Shown here: positions 24,514 to 33,270 of the stretch, in pieces | Position numbering within the stretch: position 1 is the stretch's first letter | How the letters are laid out: each line of letters begins with the position of its first letter | From: PALSA-612 sp035652235 | Lineage (GTDB): Bacteria > Actinomycetota > Thermoleophilia > Gaiellales > Gaiellaceae | Assembly: GCA_035652235.1 (NCBI GenBank) | Contig: DASREE010000024.1 | Span: 1 to 64,000, forward strand | Reading direction: 5' to 3' | DNA length: 64,000 nt | Translations under genes and position numbers: made by a program | Notes under the pieces: generated by a model | Database searches by the model: none | Told to the model about the DNA's origin: nothing | Seen by the model: only the letters and a program-made list of their open reading frames with translations

Positions 24514-26196
24514 ATGGACGGGAAGCACGACGTGCTGGTCGTCGGGGGCGGCTTGGCCGGCATGCGTGCGGCGATCGAGGCCCACGACGCGGGTGCCGAC
24601 GTCGCCATCGTCTCGAAGCTGCACCCGGTCCGCAGCCACTCCGCGTCGGCCGAGGGAGGCATCAACGCGGCGCTCGGGAACGCCTCCGAGGACAGCCCCG
24701 AGGAGCACGCGTTCGACACGGTCAAGGGCTCGGACTACCTCGGCGACCAGGACGCCATCCAGATCCTGTGCGAGGAGGCGCCGGGCGACGTCTACCAGCT
24801 CGAGCGCTGGGGCGCGGTCTTCTCGCGGGACGAGAACGGCCGCATCGCGCAGCGCCCGTTCGGGGCGGCCGGGGAGCCGCGGACGGCGTACGCCGCCGAC
24901 ATCACCGGCCACGTGCTCATCCAGGTGCTCTACGAGCAGGTGATGAAGCGCGACATCCGCGTGTACGAGGAGTGGTTCGTCTGGCAGCTGGTGGAAGAGC
25001 ACGGGCGCTGCCAGGGGGTGATCTGCTGGGACCTCCTGCACGGCGGGCTGAAGACGATCGGCGCGAAGACGGTCATCCTCGCCACGGGCGGCGCCGGCCG
25101 CCTGTACGTCGGCACGACGAACGCCTACTCCTGCACCGGCGACGGCATGGTCATGGCCTTCCGGGTGGGCGTGCCACTCAAGGACATGGAGATGATGCAG
25201 TTCCATCCGACGACGCTCGCCCCCACCGGCGTGTTGATCACGGAGGGCTGCCGCGGCGAGGGCGCCTACCTGTTCAACGCCGAGGGCGAGCGGTTCCTCG
25301 AGCGCTACGCGCCGAACGCGATGGAGCTCGCCTCGCGGGACGTCATCTCACGCGCCGAGCAGACGGAGATCGACGAGGGGCGCGGGATCGACGGCAACGT
25401 CCTCCTCGACCTGCGGCACCTGGGCGCGGACAAGATCCTCGAGCGCCTGCACGGTACGCGGGAGCTGGCGATGACCTTCGTCGGCGTCGACCCGATCTTC
25501 GAGCCGATCCCGGTCCGGCCGGGCGCCCACTACCACATGGGTGGCATCGACACGGACGTCTGGGGCCGGACGGAGCTCGACGGGCTCTACGCCGCCGGCG
25601 AGTGCGCCTGCGTCTCGGTGCACGGGGCGAACCGCCTGGGCGGGAACGCGCTCATGGAGACGATCACGTACGGCAAGCGCGCCGGCCGGCACGCGGCCGA
25701 GTGGGCGCTCGCGCACACGACGGTCGAGGTGCCGCAGAGCGCCGTGGCCGACGCCGAGGCGGAGCTGCGGCGGCTCCTCGACCGCACGGAGGGCGAGCGG
25801 CCGTGGGCGATCCGGGAGGAGCTCGGGGAGTCGATGCACGAGAACTTCGGCGTCTTCCGACGCGAGGAGCAGATGGAGCGCCAAGCCGAGATCATCGCCG
25901 GGTTGAGGGAGCGCTACGAGCGCGTCGTCGTCGATGACAAGGGGACCGTGTTCAACAACGACCTCACGCAGGCGCTCGAGCTCGACTTCATGCTCGACCT
26001 CGCCGACGCGATGGTCGTCTCGGGTCTCGCGCGCAAGGAGAGCCGGGGTGCGCACGCGCGCCCGTACGACTACCCTGACCGTGACGACGAGAACTTCCTC
26101 AAGCACACGATCGTGCGTCCGGTCGACGGGCGTCCGGTCCTCGGGTGGAAGCCGGTGACCATCACCAAGTGGCAGCCACAGGAGAGGAGATACTGA
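24514..26196 (+). CDS. sdhA: Succinate dehydrogenase/fumarate reductase flavoprotein subunit (second set)
   Basis: 560 residues, clearly different from the first SdhA. FAD site VLVVGGGLAGMRAAIEAHD, covalent-FAD histidine in PVRSHSASAEGGINAALGN, substrate blocks MMQFHPTTLAPTGVLITEG and CRGEGAYLFNAEGERFLE, and HYHMGGIDTDVWG. The C-terminal helical domain has ESMHENFGVFRREEQM and RKESRGAHARPYDYPDRDDE. The SHSxxAEGG form and the linked HdrB-like gene at 28272 point to an E-type complex. Its stop overlaps the ATG of the secreted-protein gene by one base (TGATG), an odd insertion within the operon. Confidence 0.92.
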   Translation: MDGKHDVLVVGGGLAGMRAAIEAHDAGADVAIVSKLHPVRSHSASAEGGINAALGNASEDSPEEHAFDTVKGSDYLGDQDAIQILCEEAPGDVYQLERWGAVFSRDENGRIAQRPFGAAGEPRTAYAADITGHVLIQVLYEQVMKRDIRVYEEWFVWQLVEEHGRCQGVICWDLLHGGLKTIGAKTVILATGGAGRLYVGTTNAYSCTGDGMVMAFRVGVPLKDMEMMQFHPTTLAPTGVLITEGCRGEGAYLFNAEGERFLERYAPNAMELASRDVISRAEQTEIDEGRGIDGNVLLDLRHLGADKILERLHGTRELAMTFVGVDPIFEPIPVRPGAHYHMGGIDTDVWGRTELDGLYAAGECACVSVHGANRLGGNALMETITYGKRAGRHAAEWALAHTTVEVPQSAVADAEAELRRLLDRTEGERPWAIREELGESMHENFGVFRREEQMERQAEIIAGLRERYERVVVDDKGTVFNNDLTQALELDFMLDLADAMVVSGLARKESRGAHARPYDYPDRDDENFLKHTIVRPVDGRPVLGWKPVTITKWQPQERRY

Positions 26197-27101
26197 TGCG
26201 CACCCGTTCCCACAAGACCTGGCTCGCCGCGCTCGGCGCGGCGCTCGCGCTGGCCGCGGGCGCCACGGCAGGCACGGCGATCGGGGCGCCGGCGCGGCCG
26301 GCCGGACAGTCGCCGATCGAGAAGGCGGCCAACAAGACCGCGAAGGCATCGACCTTCGCCTTCAGCTTCCGCCTCACGGTCAGCGGCGGAGGCAGCTCGA
26401 TCCCGGGCGGGTCGATCTCGCTCAGCGGGTCGGGGGCGGTCAACACCGTCCACAAGTCCGCCAAGATCAGCGTCAACCTCGGGGCGCTCGCCTCGTCGCT
26501 CGGCGCAGCCGCGGGCGGGACGGCCCTGCCCGCGAAGATCGACGTCGTCGTCGTCAACGGCGTCGTCTACGCGCACGTCCCCTCGCTCGCGAAGCAGCTG
26601 GGCGGACCCGGCAAGGAGTGGCTGAAGCTCGACACGAAGGCGCTGCCGAAGAGCAAGACGGGCGGGGTCGACACGAGCCAGCTGAGCAAGGTGAACGCCC
26701 AGCAGGCGCTGGCGGCGCTGACGGCGTCCGTGTCCGTGAAGAAGCTCGGCAGCGACACGATCGGGGGCCAACCGGCGACGCACTACCGGGCGACGCTCGA
26801 CGTCGCCAAGGCGGTGAAGGTGCTTCCCGCCTCGCAGCGCGCCTCCGTCCTCAAGGGGGCGAAGCAGGCCGGCCTGACCTCGATCCCGGTCGACTTCTGG
26901 ATCAACGGGGCGGGCTACCTGCGCCGGATCGCGCTCGCGCTCGGGCCGATCAAGAGCCAGGGTTCGCCGCCCGTGTCGTTCAAGCTGACGGCCGACATCT
27001 TCAACTTCGGCGGCAAGGTGGGTATCGCCGTGCCGCCGGCCGCGAAGACGGCCGACGCCAGCAAGCTGCTCACGCAGCTCGTCCCGAGCGTCGGCGGTTG
27101 A
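26196..27101 (+). CDS. Secreted LppX/LprG-like protein inserted between sdhA and sdhB of the second set
   Basis: 301 residues with a Sec-type signal (KTWLAALGAALALAAGATAG, cleavage likely after AIGA). No lipobox cysteine is present, in fact no cysteine at the export site. The mature part is Gly/Ser/Lys rich and has features of the LolA/LppX-LprAFG fold: repeated beta strands (FAFSFRLTVSGGGS, KIDVVVVNGVVYAHV, GQPATHYRATLDVAKAV, VDFWINGAGYLRRIAL). Such proteins bind lipids outside the membrane in Actinomycetota. GGAGAGGAG at 26181-26189 is a strong ribosome-binding site. Its link to the dehydrogenase is unknown; an inverted repeat follows at 27124-27153 before sdhB. Confidence 0.72.
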   Translation: MRTRSHKTWLAALGAALALAAGATAGTAIGAPARPAGQSPIEKAANKTAKASTFAFSFRLTVSGGGSSIPGGSISLSGSGAVNTVHKSAKISVNLGALASSLGAAAGGTALPAKIDVVVVNGVVYAHVPSLAKQLGGPGKEWLKLDTKALPKSKTGGVDTSQLSKVNAQQALAALTASVSVKKLGSDTIGGQPATHYRATLDVAKAVKVLPASQRASVLKGAKQAGLTSIPVDFWINGAGYLRRIALALGPIKSQGSPPVSFKLTADIFNFGGKVGIAVPPAAKTADASKLLTQLVPSVGG

Positions 27102-27123
27102 TTCGCGGGTCGAGAGCACGACC

Positions 27124-27153
27124 AGGCCGGGAGCGGGGCCACGCGCCCGGCCT
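27124..27153 (+). terminator. GC-rich hairpin between the secreted-protein gene and sdhB (attenuator-like)
   Basis: AGGCCGGG at 27124-27131 pairs perfectly with CCCGGCCT at 27146-27153 around a 14-base loop. A short T/C-rich stretch (TCGTCGTTCTCCGGTTCTTCC) lies downstream, cut here to its key part CGTCGTTCTCC. No clean U tract, so partial termination or mRNA processing is as likely as full termination. Confidence 0.4.
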
Positions 27154-27195
27154 CGTCGTTCTCCGGTTCTTCCACCAGACGACAGAGGGGAGCTC

Positions 27196-28272
27196 GTGGA
27201 CGTCGCGCTGAAGATCTGGCGTTTCGACCCGCAGACGGGAGAGCGGGCGCTCAGGGCATACGAGGTCGAAGCGCCGGAGTGGGCCTGCCTCCTCGACGTG
27301 CTCGACCTCGTCAAGGACAAGGTCGACGGCACGCTCTCCTACCGCAAGAGCTGCCGGATGATGATGTGCGGTTCCTGTGGCATGCGCATGGACGGCAGGG
27401 CCGTGCTCGCCTGCAAGGAGCGGATGAAGCCGATCGTCGATGCCGGCCACGTCCCCGTCATCTCCGCGATGGGCAACCTCCCCGTGATCAAGGACCTCGT
27501 CGTCGACATGGACCCCTTCTGGGCCAAGATGCGCTTCGTGCAGCCGTGGCTCGAGCCCGGCTACGCGGATCCCGGCGAGAAGGAGAACGTCGTCTCGCAC
27601 GAGCGGATGGAGGTCGTGCACAAGGAGTCGCTGTGCATCAACTGCGGCTGTTGCGTCTCGGAGTGCAACTCGATGGAGTCCGATCCCGAGTTTCTCGGCC
27701 CGGCCGCGCTGGCGAAGGGGATGAGGTTCGTCGGCGACCCGCGCGACCAGGCGACGGTCGAGCGGCTCGAGCGCTACAGCGGCTACCACGGCATCTGGGA
27801 CTGCACGCGCTGCTACTTCTGCACGCAGCGCTGCCCGAAGGGAGTCGACCCGCGCGACGCGATCGCGAAGCTCGGCGCGGAGGCGGTGAAGCACGGCGTC
27901 GACCGCGACATGGGCGCCAGGCACGCGAAGTGGTTCGTGAAGTCGGCCGAGACGACCGGCTGGTTGCGCGAGACCGAGCTCGTGCCGAAGACGCAGGGCA
28001 TCGTCGCCTCGCTGCGGCAGCTCCCCTTCGCCATCCGGCTCGCCAGGCACGGCAAGGTCCCGCCGCCCTTCCCGCCGCATGTGGCCAAGGACGTGGCCGA
28101 GGCGAGGGCGCTGCACGACCTCGTCAAGCAGCAGGGCCGAGACGGCGCGCTCGGGATCGTGCAGGGCGAGAAGGCGCTCGCGCGGATCGAGTTCCTGCAC
28201 GGCCACCCCGAAGAGGGGCCTGCGCGAAGGGTCGCATCGCACGAGGCGGGCGCAACGTCGGAGGGAGAGTGA
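27196..28272 (+). CDS. sdhB: Succinate dehydrogenase/fumarate reductase iron-sulfur subunit (second set, extended)
   Basis: 358 residues from the GTG at 27196, preceded by GAGGGGAG. The [2Fe-2S] site reads SYRKSCRMMMCGSCGMRMDG with a further cysteine in AVLACKERMK; the ferredoxin part has SLCINCGCCVSECNSME and CTRCYFCTQRCPKGVDPRD. It exceeds a common SdhB by about 110 residues; the extra is a C-terminal helical tail rich in Lys/Glu (HVAKDVAEARALHDLV). Such long SdhB proteins occur with SdhE in E-type complexes. The stop overlaps the ATG of the HdrB-like gene by one base. Confidence 0.9.
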   Translation: MDVALKIWRFDPQTGERALRAYEVEAPEWACLLDVLDLVKDKVDGTLSYRKSCRMMMCGSCGMRMDGRAVLACKERMKPIVDAGHVPVISAMGNLPVIKDLVVDMDPFWAKMRFVQPWLEPGYADPGEKENVVSHERMEVVHKESLCINCGCCVSECNSMESDPEFLGPAALAKGMRFVGDPRDQATVERLERYSGYHGIWDCTRCYFCTQRCPKGVDPRDAIAKLGAEAVKHGVDRDMGARHAKWFVKSAETTGWLRETELVPKTQGIVASLRQLPFAIRLARHGKVPPPFPPHVAKDVAEARALHDLVKQQGRDGALGIVQGEKALARIEFLHGHPEEGPARRVASHEAGATSEGE

Positions 28273-29162
28273 TGGAGACGAAGCGGGTCGCGTACTACAA
28301 GGGGTGCCTGGCGTCGCTGTCGGCGAAGGAGCTCGACAGCTCGACGCGGGCGCTGGCGCCGAGGCTCGGGCTCGAGCTCGACGAGCTCGAGTCCGTCACC
28401 TGCTGCGGGGCCGGCGACATCCACGAGGCCGAGCCGGACTACTACCTGCACCTGAACGCGAGGATCCTCGCCTACGCCGCGCAGACCGGGGCCGACACCC
28501 TGATGACGATCTGCAACGTCTGCACGCTCAACCTGCGCCAGGCGAACTGGCAGCTGATGGACGACGACGCGCTGCGCGAGCGGGTGAACACGAACCTGGA
28601 GACCGTCGGCGCCCCGCGCTACGAGCGGGACGTCGAGGTCATGCACCTGCTCTGGCTGATCGCGCACGGCGAGCGCTACGAGCTGCTCAAGAGCGTCGCC
28701 CATCGCGGCCTCAAGGGGCTGAAGATCGCGCCGTTCTACGGCTGCCAGATCCTGCGACCGTCGAAGATCCTCGGCTTCGAGGACCCGGACCAGCCAAGCT
28801 CGCTCGAGCGCATCATCGAAGCCTGCGGCGGCGAGGCGGTCGACTACCCCGCCAAGCTCAAGTGCTGCGGCTTCCCCATCATCCAGGCGCGCGAGGAGGT
28901 CGCGCTCGGCGAGCTCATCCAGCCGATCGAGCAGGCGATGGAGGCGGGCGCGCAGGCGATGGTGACGCCGTGCCCGCTCTGCCACCTGTCGCTCGACGCG
29001 TGGCAGTCGAAGCTGGAGAAGGCGACCGGGCGCAAGCTGGGGATGCCCGTCATCCACCTGTCGCAGCTGATCGGGGTGGCGGCGGGTCTCGACGAGTCCG
29101 AGCTCCGGTTCAAGCGGCACGTCGTCTCGGTCGAGCCCGTGCTCGAGCAGCTGAAGGTCTGA
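28272..29162 (+). CDS. sdhE: HdrB-like succinate dehydrogenase subunit (SdhE of E-type complexes, CCG domains)
   Basis: 296 residues with two cysteine-rich CCG domains of heterodisulfide reductase B type: SVTCCGAGDIHEAEPDYYL with CNVC downstream, and LKCCGFPIIQAREEVALG with PCPLCHLSLDAW. There is no transmembrane helix, so membrane contact is peripheral, as in E-type succinate:quinone oxidoreductases, where this subunit replaces the haem b anchor. The ATG at 28272 overlaps the sdhB stop. Its own stop (29160-29162) overlaps the start region of the metallophosphoesterase gene. CoB--CoM heterodisulfide reductase itself is unlikely in this setting. Confidence 0.85.
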   Translation: METKRVAYYKGCLASLSAKELDSSTRALAPRLGLELDELESVTCCGAGDIHEAEPDYYLHLNARILAYAAQTGADTLMTICNVCTLNLRQANWQLMDDDALRERVNTNLETVGAPRYERDVEVMHLLWLIAHGERYELLKSVAHRGLKGLKIAPFYGCQILRPSKILGFEDPDQPSSLERIIEACGGEAVDYPAKLKCCGFPIIQAREEVALGELIQPIEQAMEAGAQAMVTPCPLCHLSLDAWQSKLEKATGRKLGMPVIHLSQLIGVAAGLDESELRFKRHVVSVEPVLEQLKV

Positions 29163-29965
29163 GCGGCTGGGCCTGGCTTGCCGTCGGGGTCGGGCTCACC
29201 GCTCTGGCGGCGCTCGGCTGGGGCTGGTTCGAGGCCGGCTGGCTGCGGGCGCGCTCGCTCCCGGTCGCCGTCTCGGGACTCCCTCCCGAGCTCGACGGTC
29301 TGCGCATCGTCCACCTCTCGGACCTGCACCTGGGCGTCCCCTCGCGGGGAGCCCGGGCGGTCAGGCTCGCCGTCGAGTGGACGCGAGCGCGGCGCCCCGA
29401 CCTCGTCGCCGTCACCGGCGACCTCGTCTCGCGCCCGCGGGGCGAGGCAGCGCTTCACCGCGCGCTCGGCGAGCTCGAGGACTGCTACGCCATCCTCGGC
29501 AACCACGACCTCGCGCTCAGCCGCGACCCGTTCTCGAAGCGCGTCGAGCTCGGGAGCCTCCAGTCCGCGACGCTGCTCCTCGACGAGGGGCGGCGGCTCA
29601 ACCTGCACGGCCGCAGCGTCTGGCTCGCCGGCTTCGACCCGCGCTCGCGCGGGCGCGAGCCGGACCTCCGCGCCGAGGCCGACCTCAGCATCGTGCTCTC
29701 ACACTTCCCGAGCGCCTTCGACCGGGTCGCTCCCGGAGCCTACGACCTCGTGCTGGCGGGGCACATGCACGACGGCCAGATCTGCATCCCCTACCCGGGC
29801 GGGAAGCTCCGCCTTGCACACCCACGAGCCCGCTATACGAGTGGGCTCTTCCGCCGCGGTGACAGCGTCATGCACGTCTCGCCCGGCCTGGGGACGACCT
29901 TCGTTCCCTTCCGGCTGTTCGCGCGGCCGGAGGCGACGGAGCTCGTGCTGAAGAGGGCGACGTAG
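29159..29965 (+). CDS. Membrane-anchored metallophosphoesterase (calcineurin-like, YkuE type), apparent CTG start
   Basis: About 268 residues. A membrane helix (AWLAVGVGLTALAALGWGW) precedes a binuclear-metal phosphoesterase: VHLSDLHLG, VTGDLVS, ILGNHD, LSHFPSAF and LAGHMHDGQ give the full ligand set. No ATG, GTG or TTG occurs in frame between the preceding part of sdhE and the first catalytic motif; a CTG at 29159 that overlaps the sdhE stop as CTGA is the only codon that keeps the anchor helix, so I place the start there. Related enzymes act on UDP-sugars, phospholipids or nucleotides; the substrate is unknown. Confidence 0.8.
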   Translation: MSGWAWLAVGVGLTALAALGWGWFEAGWLRARSLPVAVSGLPPELDGLRIVHLSDLHLGVPSRGARAVRLAVEWTRARRPDLVAVTGDLVSRPRGEAALHRALGELEDCYAILGNHDLALSRDPFSKRVELGSLQSATLLLDEGRRLNLHGRSVWLAGFDPRSRGREPDLRAEADLSIVLSHFPSAFDRVAPGAYDLVLAGHMHDGQICIPYPGGKLRLAHPRARYTSGLFRRGDSVMHVSPGLGTTFVPFRLFARPEATELVLKRAT

Positions 29966-29974
29966 AATCGGGTC

Positions 29975-30595
29975 GTGGCTCCGCGGGTCTCAGGCCTGAC
30001 CGGCGCGACGCTCGAGACCGCGCCGGGCGTGTGCCAGACCTGTGTCTGGTGGCAGTCGCGCTCCGGGCGCGACCTGGAGAAGGGCCGCTGGCGCGAGAAG
30101 ATGGAGGACGAGTGGGGCGCGTGGGGGACGCTCTACTACGACGACGACGGTCGCCTGCTCGGATCGATGCAGTACGGGCCGGCGGCCCTGTTCCCCCGGG
30201 CGTGGGAGCTCCCGGCTGGGCCGCCGTCCGACGACGCGCTCCTCGTCACCTGCGCCTACCTCGTCGACCGCTCCACTCCCTGGGTGCTGCAGTCCCTCTT
30301 CCTCGCGGCGATCGGGGACGCGAAGGACAAGGGCGCGAGAGCAATCGAAGCGTTCGGGTACCGGCATCGCGAGAACTCGTCCATCCGCGAACGCTTCCTC
30401 GTGCACCGCACGATCTTCCCGCATGACTTCCTTGCCGACTTCGGCTTCGTCGTCGTGCGCTCGCAGGGCCTGGTCGAGCTCGCACGGCTCGAGCTCGGCG
30501 GCCTCCAGCCCGTCGTGGAGCGTCCTCGCGCGAAGGCGCTGCGCATCCTGCGCGAGATCTTCTCGCCGCAGCCACTCCCCGCGCCGCGCCCGTAG
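29975..30595 (+). CDS. GNAT-like protein with N-terminal CxxC motif
   Basis: 206 residues from the GTG at 29975. An N-terminal VCQTCVWWQSRSGRD (Cys20, Cys23) suggests a small metal site or a redox pair, followed by a GNAT-like core: YYDDDGRLLGSMQYGP and DALLVTCAYLVDRSTPW, then an acetyl-CoA-loop-like segment SLFLAAIGDAKDKGARAIEAFGY without a clear RxxGxG. The C-terminal part (DFLADFGFVVVRSQGLVELARLE) matches the usual fifth-to-seventh strands. It may be catalytically weak. Starts nine bases after the metallophosphoesterase stop, so likely the same operon. Confidence 0.6.
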   Translation: MAPRVSGLTGATLETAPGVCQTCVWWQSRSGRDLEKGRWREKMEDEWGAWGTLYYDDDGRLLGSMQYGPAALFPRAWELPAGPPSDDALLVTCAYLVDRSTPWVLQSLFLAAIGDAKDKGARAIEAFGYRHRENSSIRERFLVHRTIFPHDFLADFGFVVVRSQGLVELARLELGGLQPVVERPRAKALRILREIFSPQPLPAPRP

Positions 30596-30605
30596 GATGC
30601 CGGGC

Positions 30606-30631
30606 TGCCCCGGGGTCAGATCCCGGGGGCA
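30606..30631. terminator. Inverted repeat between convergent genes, likely bidirectional terminator
   Basis: TGCCCCGGG (30606-30614) can pair with CCCGGGGGCA (30622-30631) around a seven-base loop, with one extra G. It lies just after the stop of the GNAT-like gene and faces the end of asd from the other side. There is no T tract on either side, as is common in GC-rich genomes. Confidence 0.45.
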
Positions 30632-30742
30632 TGGCCGGGACAGGCAGGACGGGAGGTGTCTTCCCTGCTCGGAGGCGCCTGTGCGGATCGGCCGGAGCGG
30701 ACGGCGTCTGCGCCCCGCTACGCAGGACGCGGCCGCTCGGGC

Positions 30743-31699
30743 TCAGGCCGCGAGCGCCTGCCGGGAGAGCACGAGCTCCGCGATCTGGATCGCGTTCAGC
30801 GCCGCGCCCTTGCGGAGGTTGTCGCCGACGACGAAGAGACAGAGCCCCTGCTCTGATGCGGGGTCGCGGCGGATCCTGCCGACCAGCACGTCGTCGGTCC
30901 CGGCGGCGAGCCCCGGCGTCGGGAAGTCCTCGACTCGCACGCCGGGAGCCGCGGCGAGGATCTCGCTCGCCCGCTCGGGCGAGAGCGGCTCCTCGGTCTC
31001 GACCCACACCGCCTCCGCGTGCCCGACGAGCACCGGCACACGCACGCAGGTCGCGGAGAGCGGCAGCTCGGGCAGCTCGAGGATCTTCTGCGACTCCGCC
31101 CGGATCTTCGCCTCCTCGTCGAACTCGACGCCGTCGAAGTCCCAGTCCATGCGCAGGTCGTGCTCGGCGGGCGTCTCCCCGATCAGCCGCTCCATCGAGC
31201 GGGCACCGGCTCCGGACACCGACTGGTAGGTCGCAACGCGGACGCGCGCCAGCCCGGCCGCCTCGTGCAGCGGCTTCAGCGCGCACGTGAGCGGGATGGT
31301 GCAGCAGTTCGGGTTCGCGATCACACCTTCGTGCTCGAGGGCGCGCTCGCCGTTCACCTCCGGGACGACGAGGGGCACGCCGTCCTGCAGCCGGTATGCG
31401 GCGGACTTATCGATCGCCACGGCTCCGCCGCGCACCGCGTGTGGCACGAGCTCGCGGCTCGCCGAGGTGCCGACGGAGAACAGGAAGAGGTCGACGTCGC
31501 CTGCCGCGAGCACGTCCGGGGTTGCCTCCTCGGTGATGAGCTGAGCGCGTCCGAACCCGAGCCTGCGGCCGGCCGACCGCCCGGAGGCGAAGGCGCGCAC
31601 ACGCTCGTAGCCCCGCTCGGCGAGGAGCCGGAGCGTGACCTGGCCGACCGCCCCCGTCGCGCCGACGACGCCGATCCGCGCCTCGCGCGCGCTAGGCAT
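30743..31699 (-). CDS. asd: Aspartate-semialdehyde dehydrogenase
   Basis: NADPH-dependent reduction of aspartyl phosphate to aspartate semialdehyde, on the path to lysine/diaminopimelate, threonine and methionine. 318 residues, slightly short of the 330-345 norm. Cofactor loop VVGATGAVGQVTLRLL, catalytic cysteine in VIANPNCCTIPLTCAL, and histidine in PVLVGHAEAVWVE. The ATG at 31697-31699 lies within the last eight bases of lysC, so the two are one operon, lysC first. Confidence 0.92.
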   Translation of the reverse strand: MPSAREARIGVVGATGAVGQVTLRLLAERGYERVRAFASGRSAGRRLGFGRAQLITEEATPDVLAAGDVDLFLFSVGTSASRELVPHAVRGGAVAIDKSAAYRLQDGVPLVVPEVNGERALEHEGVIANPNCCTIPLTCALKPLHEAAGLARVRVATYQSVSGAGARSMERLIGETPAEHDLRMDWDFDGVEFDEEAKIRAESQKILELPELPLSATCVRVPVLVGHAEAVWVETEEPLSPERASEILAAAPGVRVEDFPTPGLAAGTDDVLVGRIRRDPASEQGLCLFVVGDNLRKGAALNAIQIAELVLSRQALAA

Positions 31700-32999
31700 C
31701 GGCGGCCTTGCGGGAGCCGTTGTCCTCGGACAGCCCGAAGCGGTCGTGGATGGCCCGGACGGCGCGCTCGACCTCGGACGCCCGCACGACGCAGGACACC
31801 CGGATCGACGAGGTGGAGATGATCTCGAGGTTGATGCCCGCCTCGGCCAGCGCGTCGAACATGTCGGCCGCGACTCCCGGGTGGCTCTTCATGCCCGCGC
31901 CGATCAGCGAAACCTTGGCGATGTCGGAGTCGTGGGTCACTCCCGTCGCGCCGACGGCGCGGGCGGTCTCCTCCAGGATCGGCTGGGCCACGCCCAGGTC
32001 GGCCTTCGGCAGCGTGAACGAGATCGTGGCGTGTCCCTGCTCCGACACGTTCTGGACGATCATGTCGATGTTGACGCCCGCGTCGGCGAGCGGCCGGAAG
32101 ACCGAGGCGGCGATCCCGGGGCGGTCGGGCACGCCGATGATCGTCACCTTCGCCTCGCTGGTGTCGTGCGTGACCCCCGAGATGATCGCCTTCTCCAGCA
32201 TGCGCGTGTCCTCCTCCCCGATCCACGTCCCCTCGCCGTCCCCGAACGACGAGCGCACGTGCAGCCTGACACCGTAGTTGCGCGCGAACTCCACCGAGCG
32301 CAGCGCCATCACCTTCGCCCCGGAGGCGGACATCTCGAGCATCTCCTCGAAGCTGATCGCCGCCAGCTTGCGCGCGCCGGGGACGATGCGGGGATCGGCC
32401 GTGTACACGCCGTCCACGTCCGTGTAGATCTCGCACGCCTCGGCGCCGAGCGCGACGGCGAGCGCGACCGCCGTCGTGTCCGATCCGCCGCGCCCGAGCG
32501 TGGTGATCTCCTTGCCCGTCGACACGCCCTGGAACCCCGCGACGAGCACGATCTTGTCGTCGTCGAGCGCGTCGTGGATACGCTGGCCACGGATGTCGAC
32601 GATCTTCGCCTTGCCGTGCACCGTGTCCGTGACGATTCCCGCCTGCGAGCCGGTCAGCGAGATCGCCTCGTGCCCGAGGTCGTTGATCGCCATGGCAGCG
32701 AGGGCGACGGAGATGCGCTCGCCGACGGAGATGAGCATGTCCAGCTCGCGCGGCGCGGGGTGGGGCGACACCTGGTGCGCGAGGTCGATCAGCTCGTCGG
32801 TCGTCTGCCCCATCGCCGAGAGGACGGCGACGACGCGAGCGCCCGCCTCACGCGCAGCGACGATCCGTTTCGCGACGGCCTTCAGCCGCTCGGGCCCGGC
32901 GACCGAGGTGCCGCCGAACTTCATGACGATCGTGCTCCCCCGCTCGACGCGCTTCTCGGCGGAGACGGTTGGGACGGGCTCGTACTGCGTCGTCGTCAT
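31692..32999 (-). CDS. lysC: Aspartate kinase
   Basis: Phosphorylates aspartate, first step of the aspartate amino-acid family. 435 residues from the ATG at 32997-32999 (MTTTQYEPVPTVSAEK); the open frame upstream has no family likeness. Kinase motif VMKFGGTSVAGPERLK, then SVGERISVALAAMAIN and GRGGSDTTAVALAVAL. Two C-terminal ACT domains (VTIIGVPDRPGIAASVFRPL and VSLIGAGMKSHPGVAADMF) give feedback control, presumably by lysine and threonine. A 20-residue N-terminal extension precedes the kinase motif. No second start for a beta subunit stands out. The upstream 348 bases hold a repeat and a 16S-like fragment. Confidence 0.93.
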   Translation of the reverse strand: MTTTQYEPVPTVSAEKRVERGSTIVMKFGGTSVAGPERLKAVAKRIVAAREAGARVVAVLSAMGQTTDELIDLAHQVSPHPAPRELDMLISVGERISVALAAMAINDLGHEAISLTGSQAGIVTDTVHGKAKIVDIRGQRIHDALDDDKIVLVAGFQGVSTGKEITTLGRGGSDTTAVALAVALGAEACEIYTDVDGVYTADPRIVPGARKLAAISFEEMLEMSASGAKVMALRSVEFARNYGVRLHVRSSFGDGEGTWIGEEDTRMLEKAIISGVTHDTSEAKVTIIGVPDRPGIAASVFRPLADAGVNIDMIVQNVSEQGHATISFTLPKADLGVAQPILEETARAVGATGVTHDSDIAKVSLIGAGMKSHPGVAADMFDALAEAGINLEIISTSSIRVSCVVRASEVERAVRAIHDRFGLSEDNGSRKAADA

Positions 33000-33270
33000 C
33001 AGCCGATTGTAGGCACAGGGAGAGAGAGGCCCGCTGATGACGTCGGTCGCGTTGCCTGGATCGCGGCCGGACGGCGGATCGCGACTGGTCGGCGTCCGGA
33101 CCGGAGGCGTGGCTGCCGAGGCGAAGGCGCCACCTCCGCTCGCTTCCCCTCCCAGGGTGGGGAGCTGTCCACCCGCCACCCGCGGCTCACGCTATCGCAG
33201 CCGGGGCCACGCAGGCGTGGCGGGACCGTGCCGATTGTGCGCCGATCACCGGCGTGTGACGCCGGCAGCC

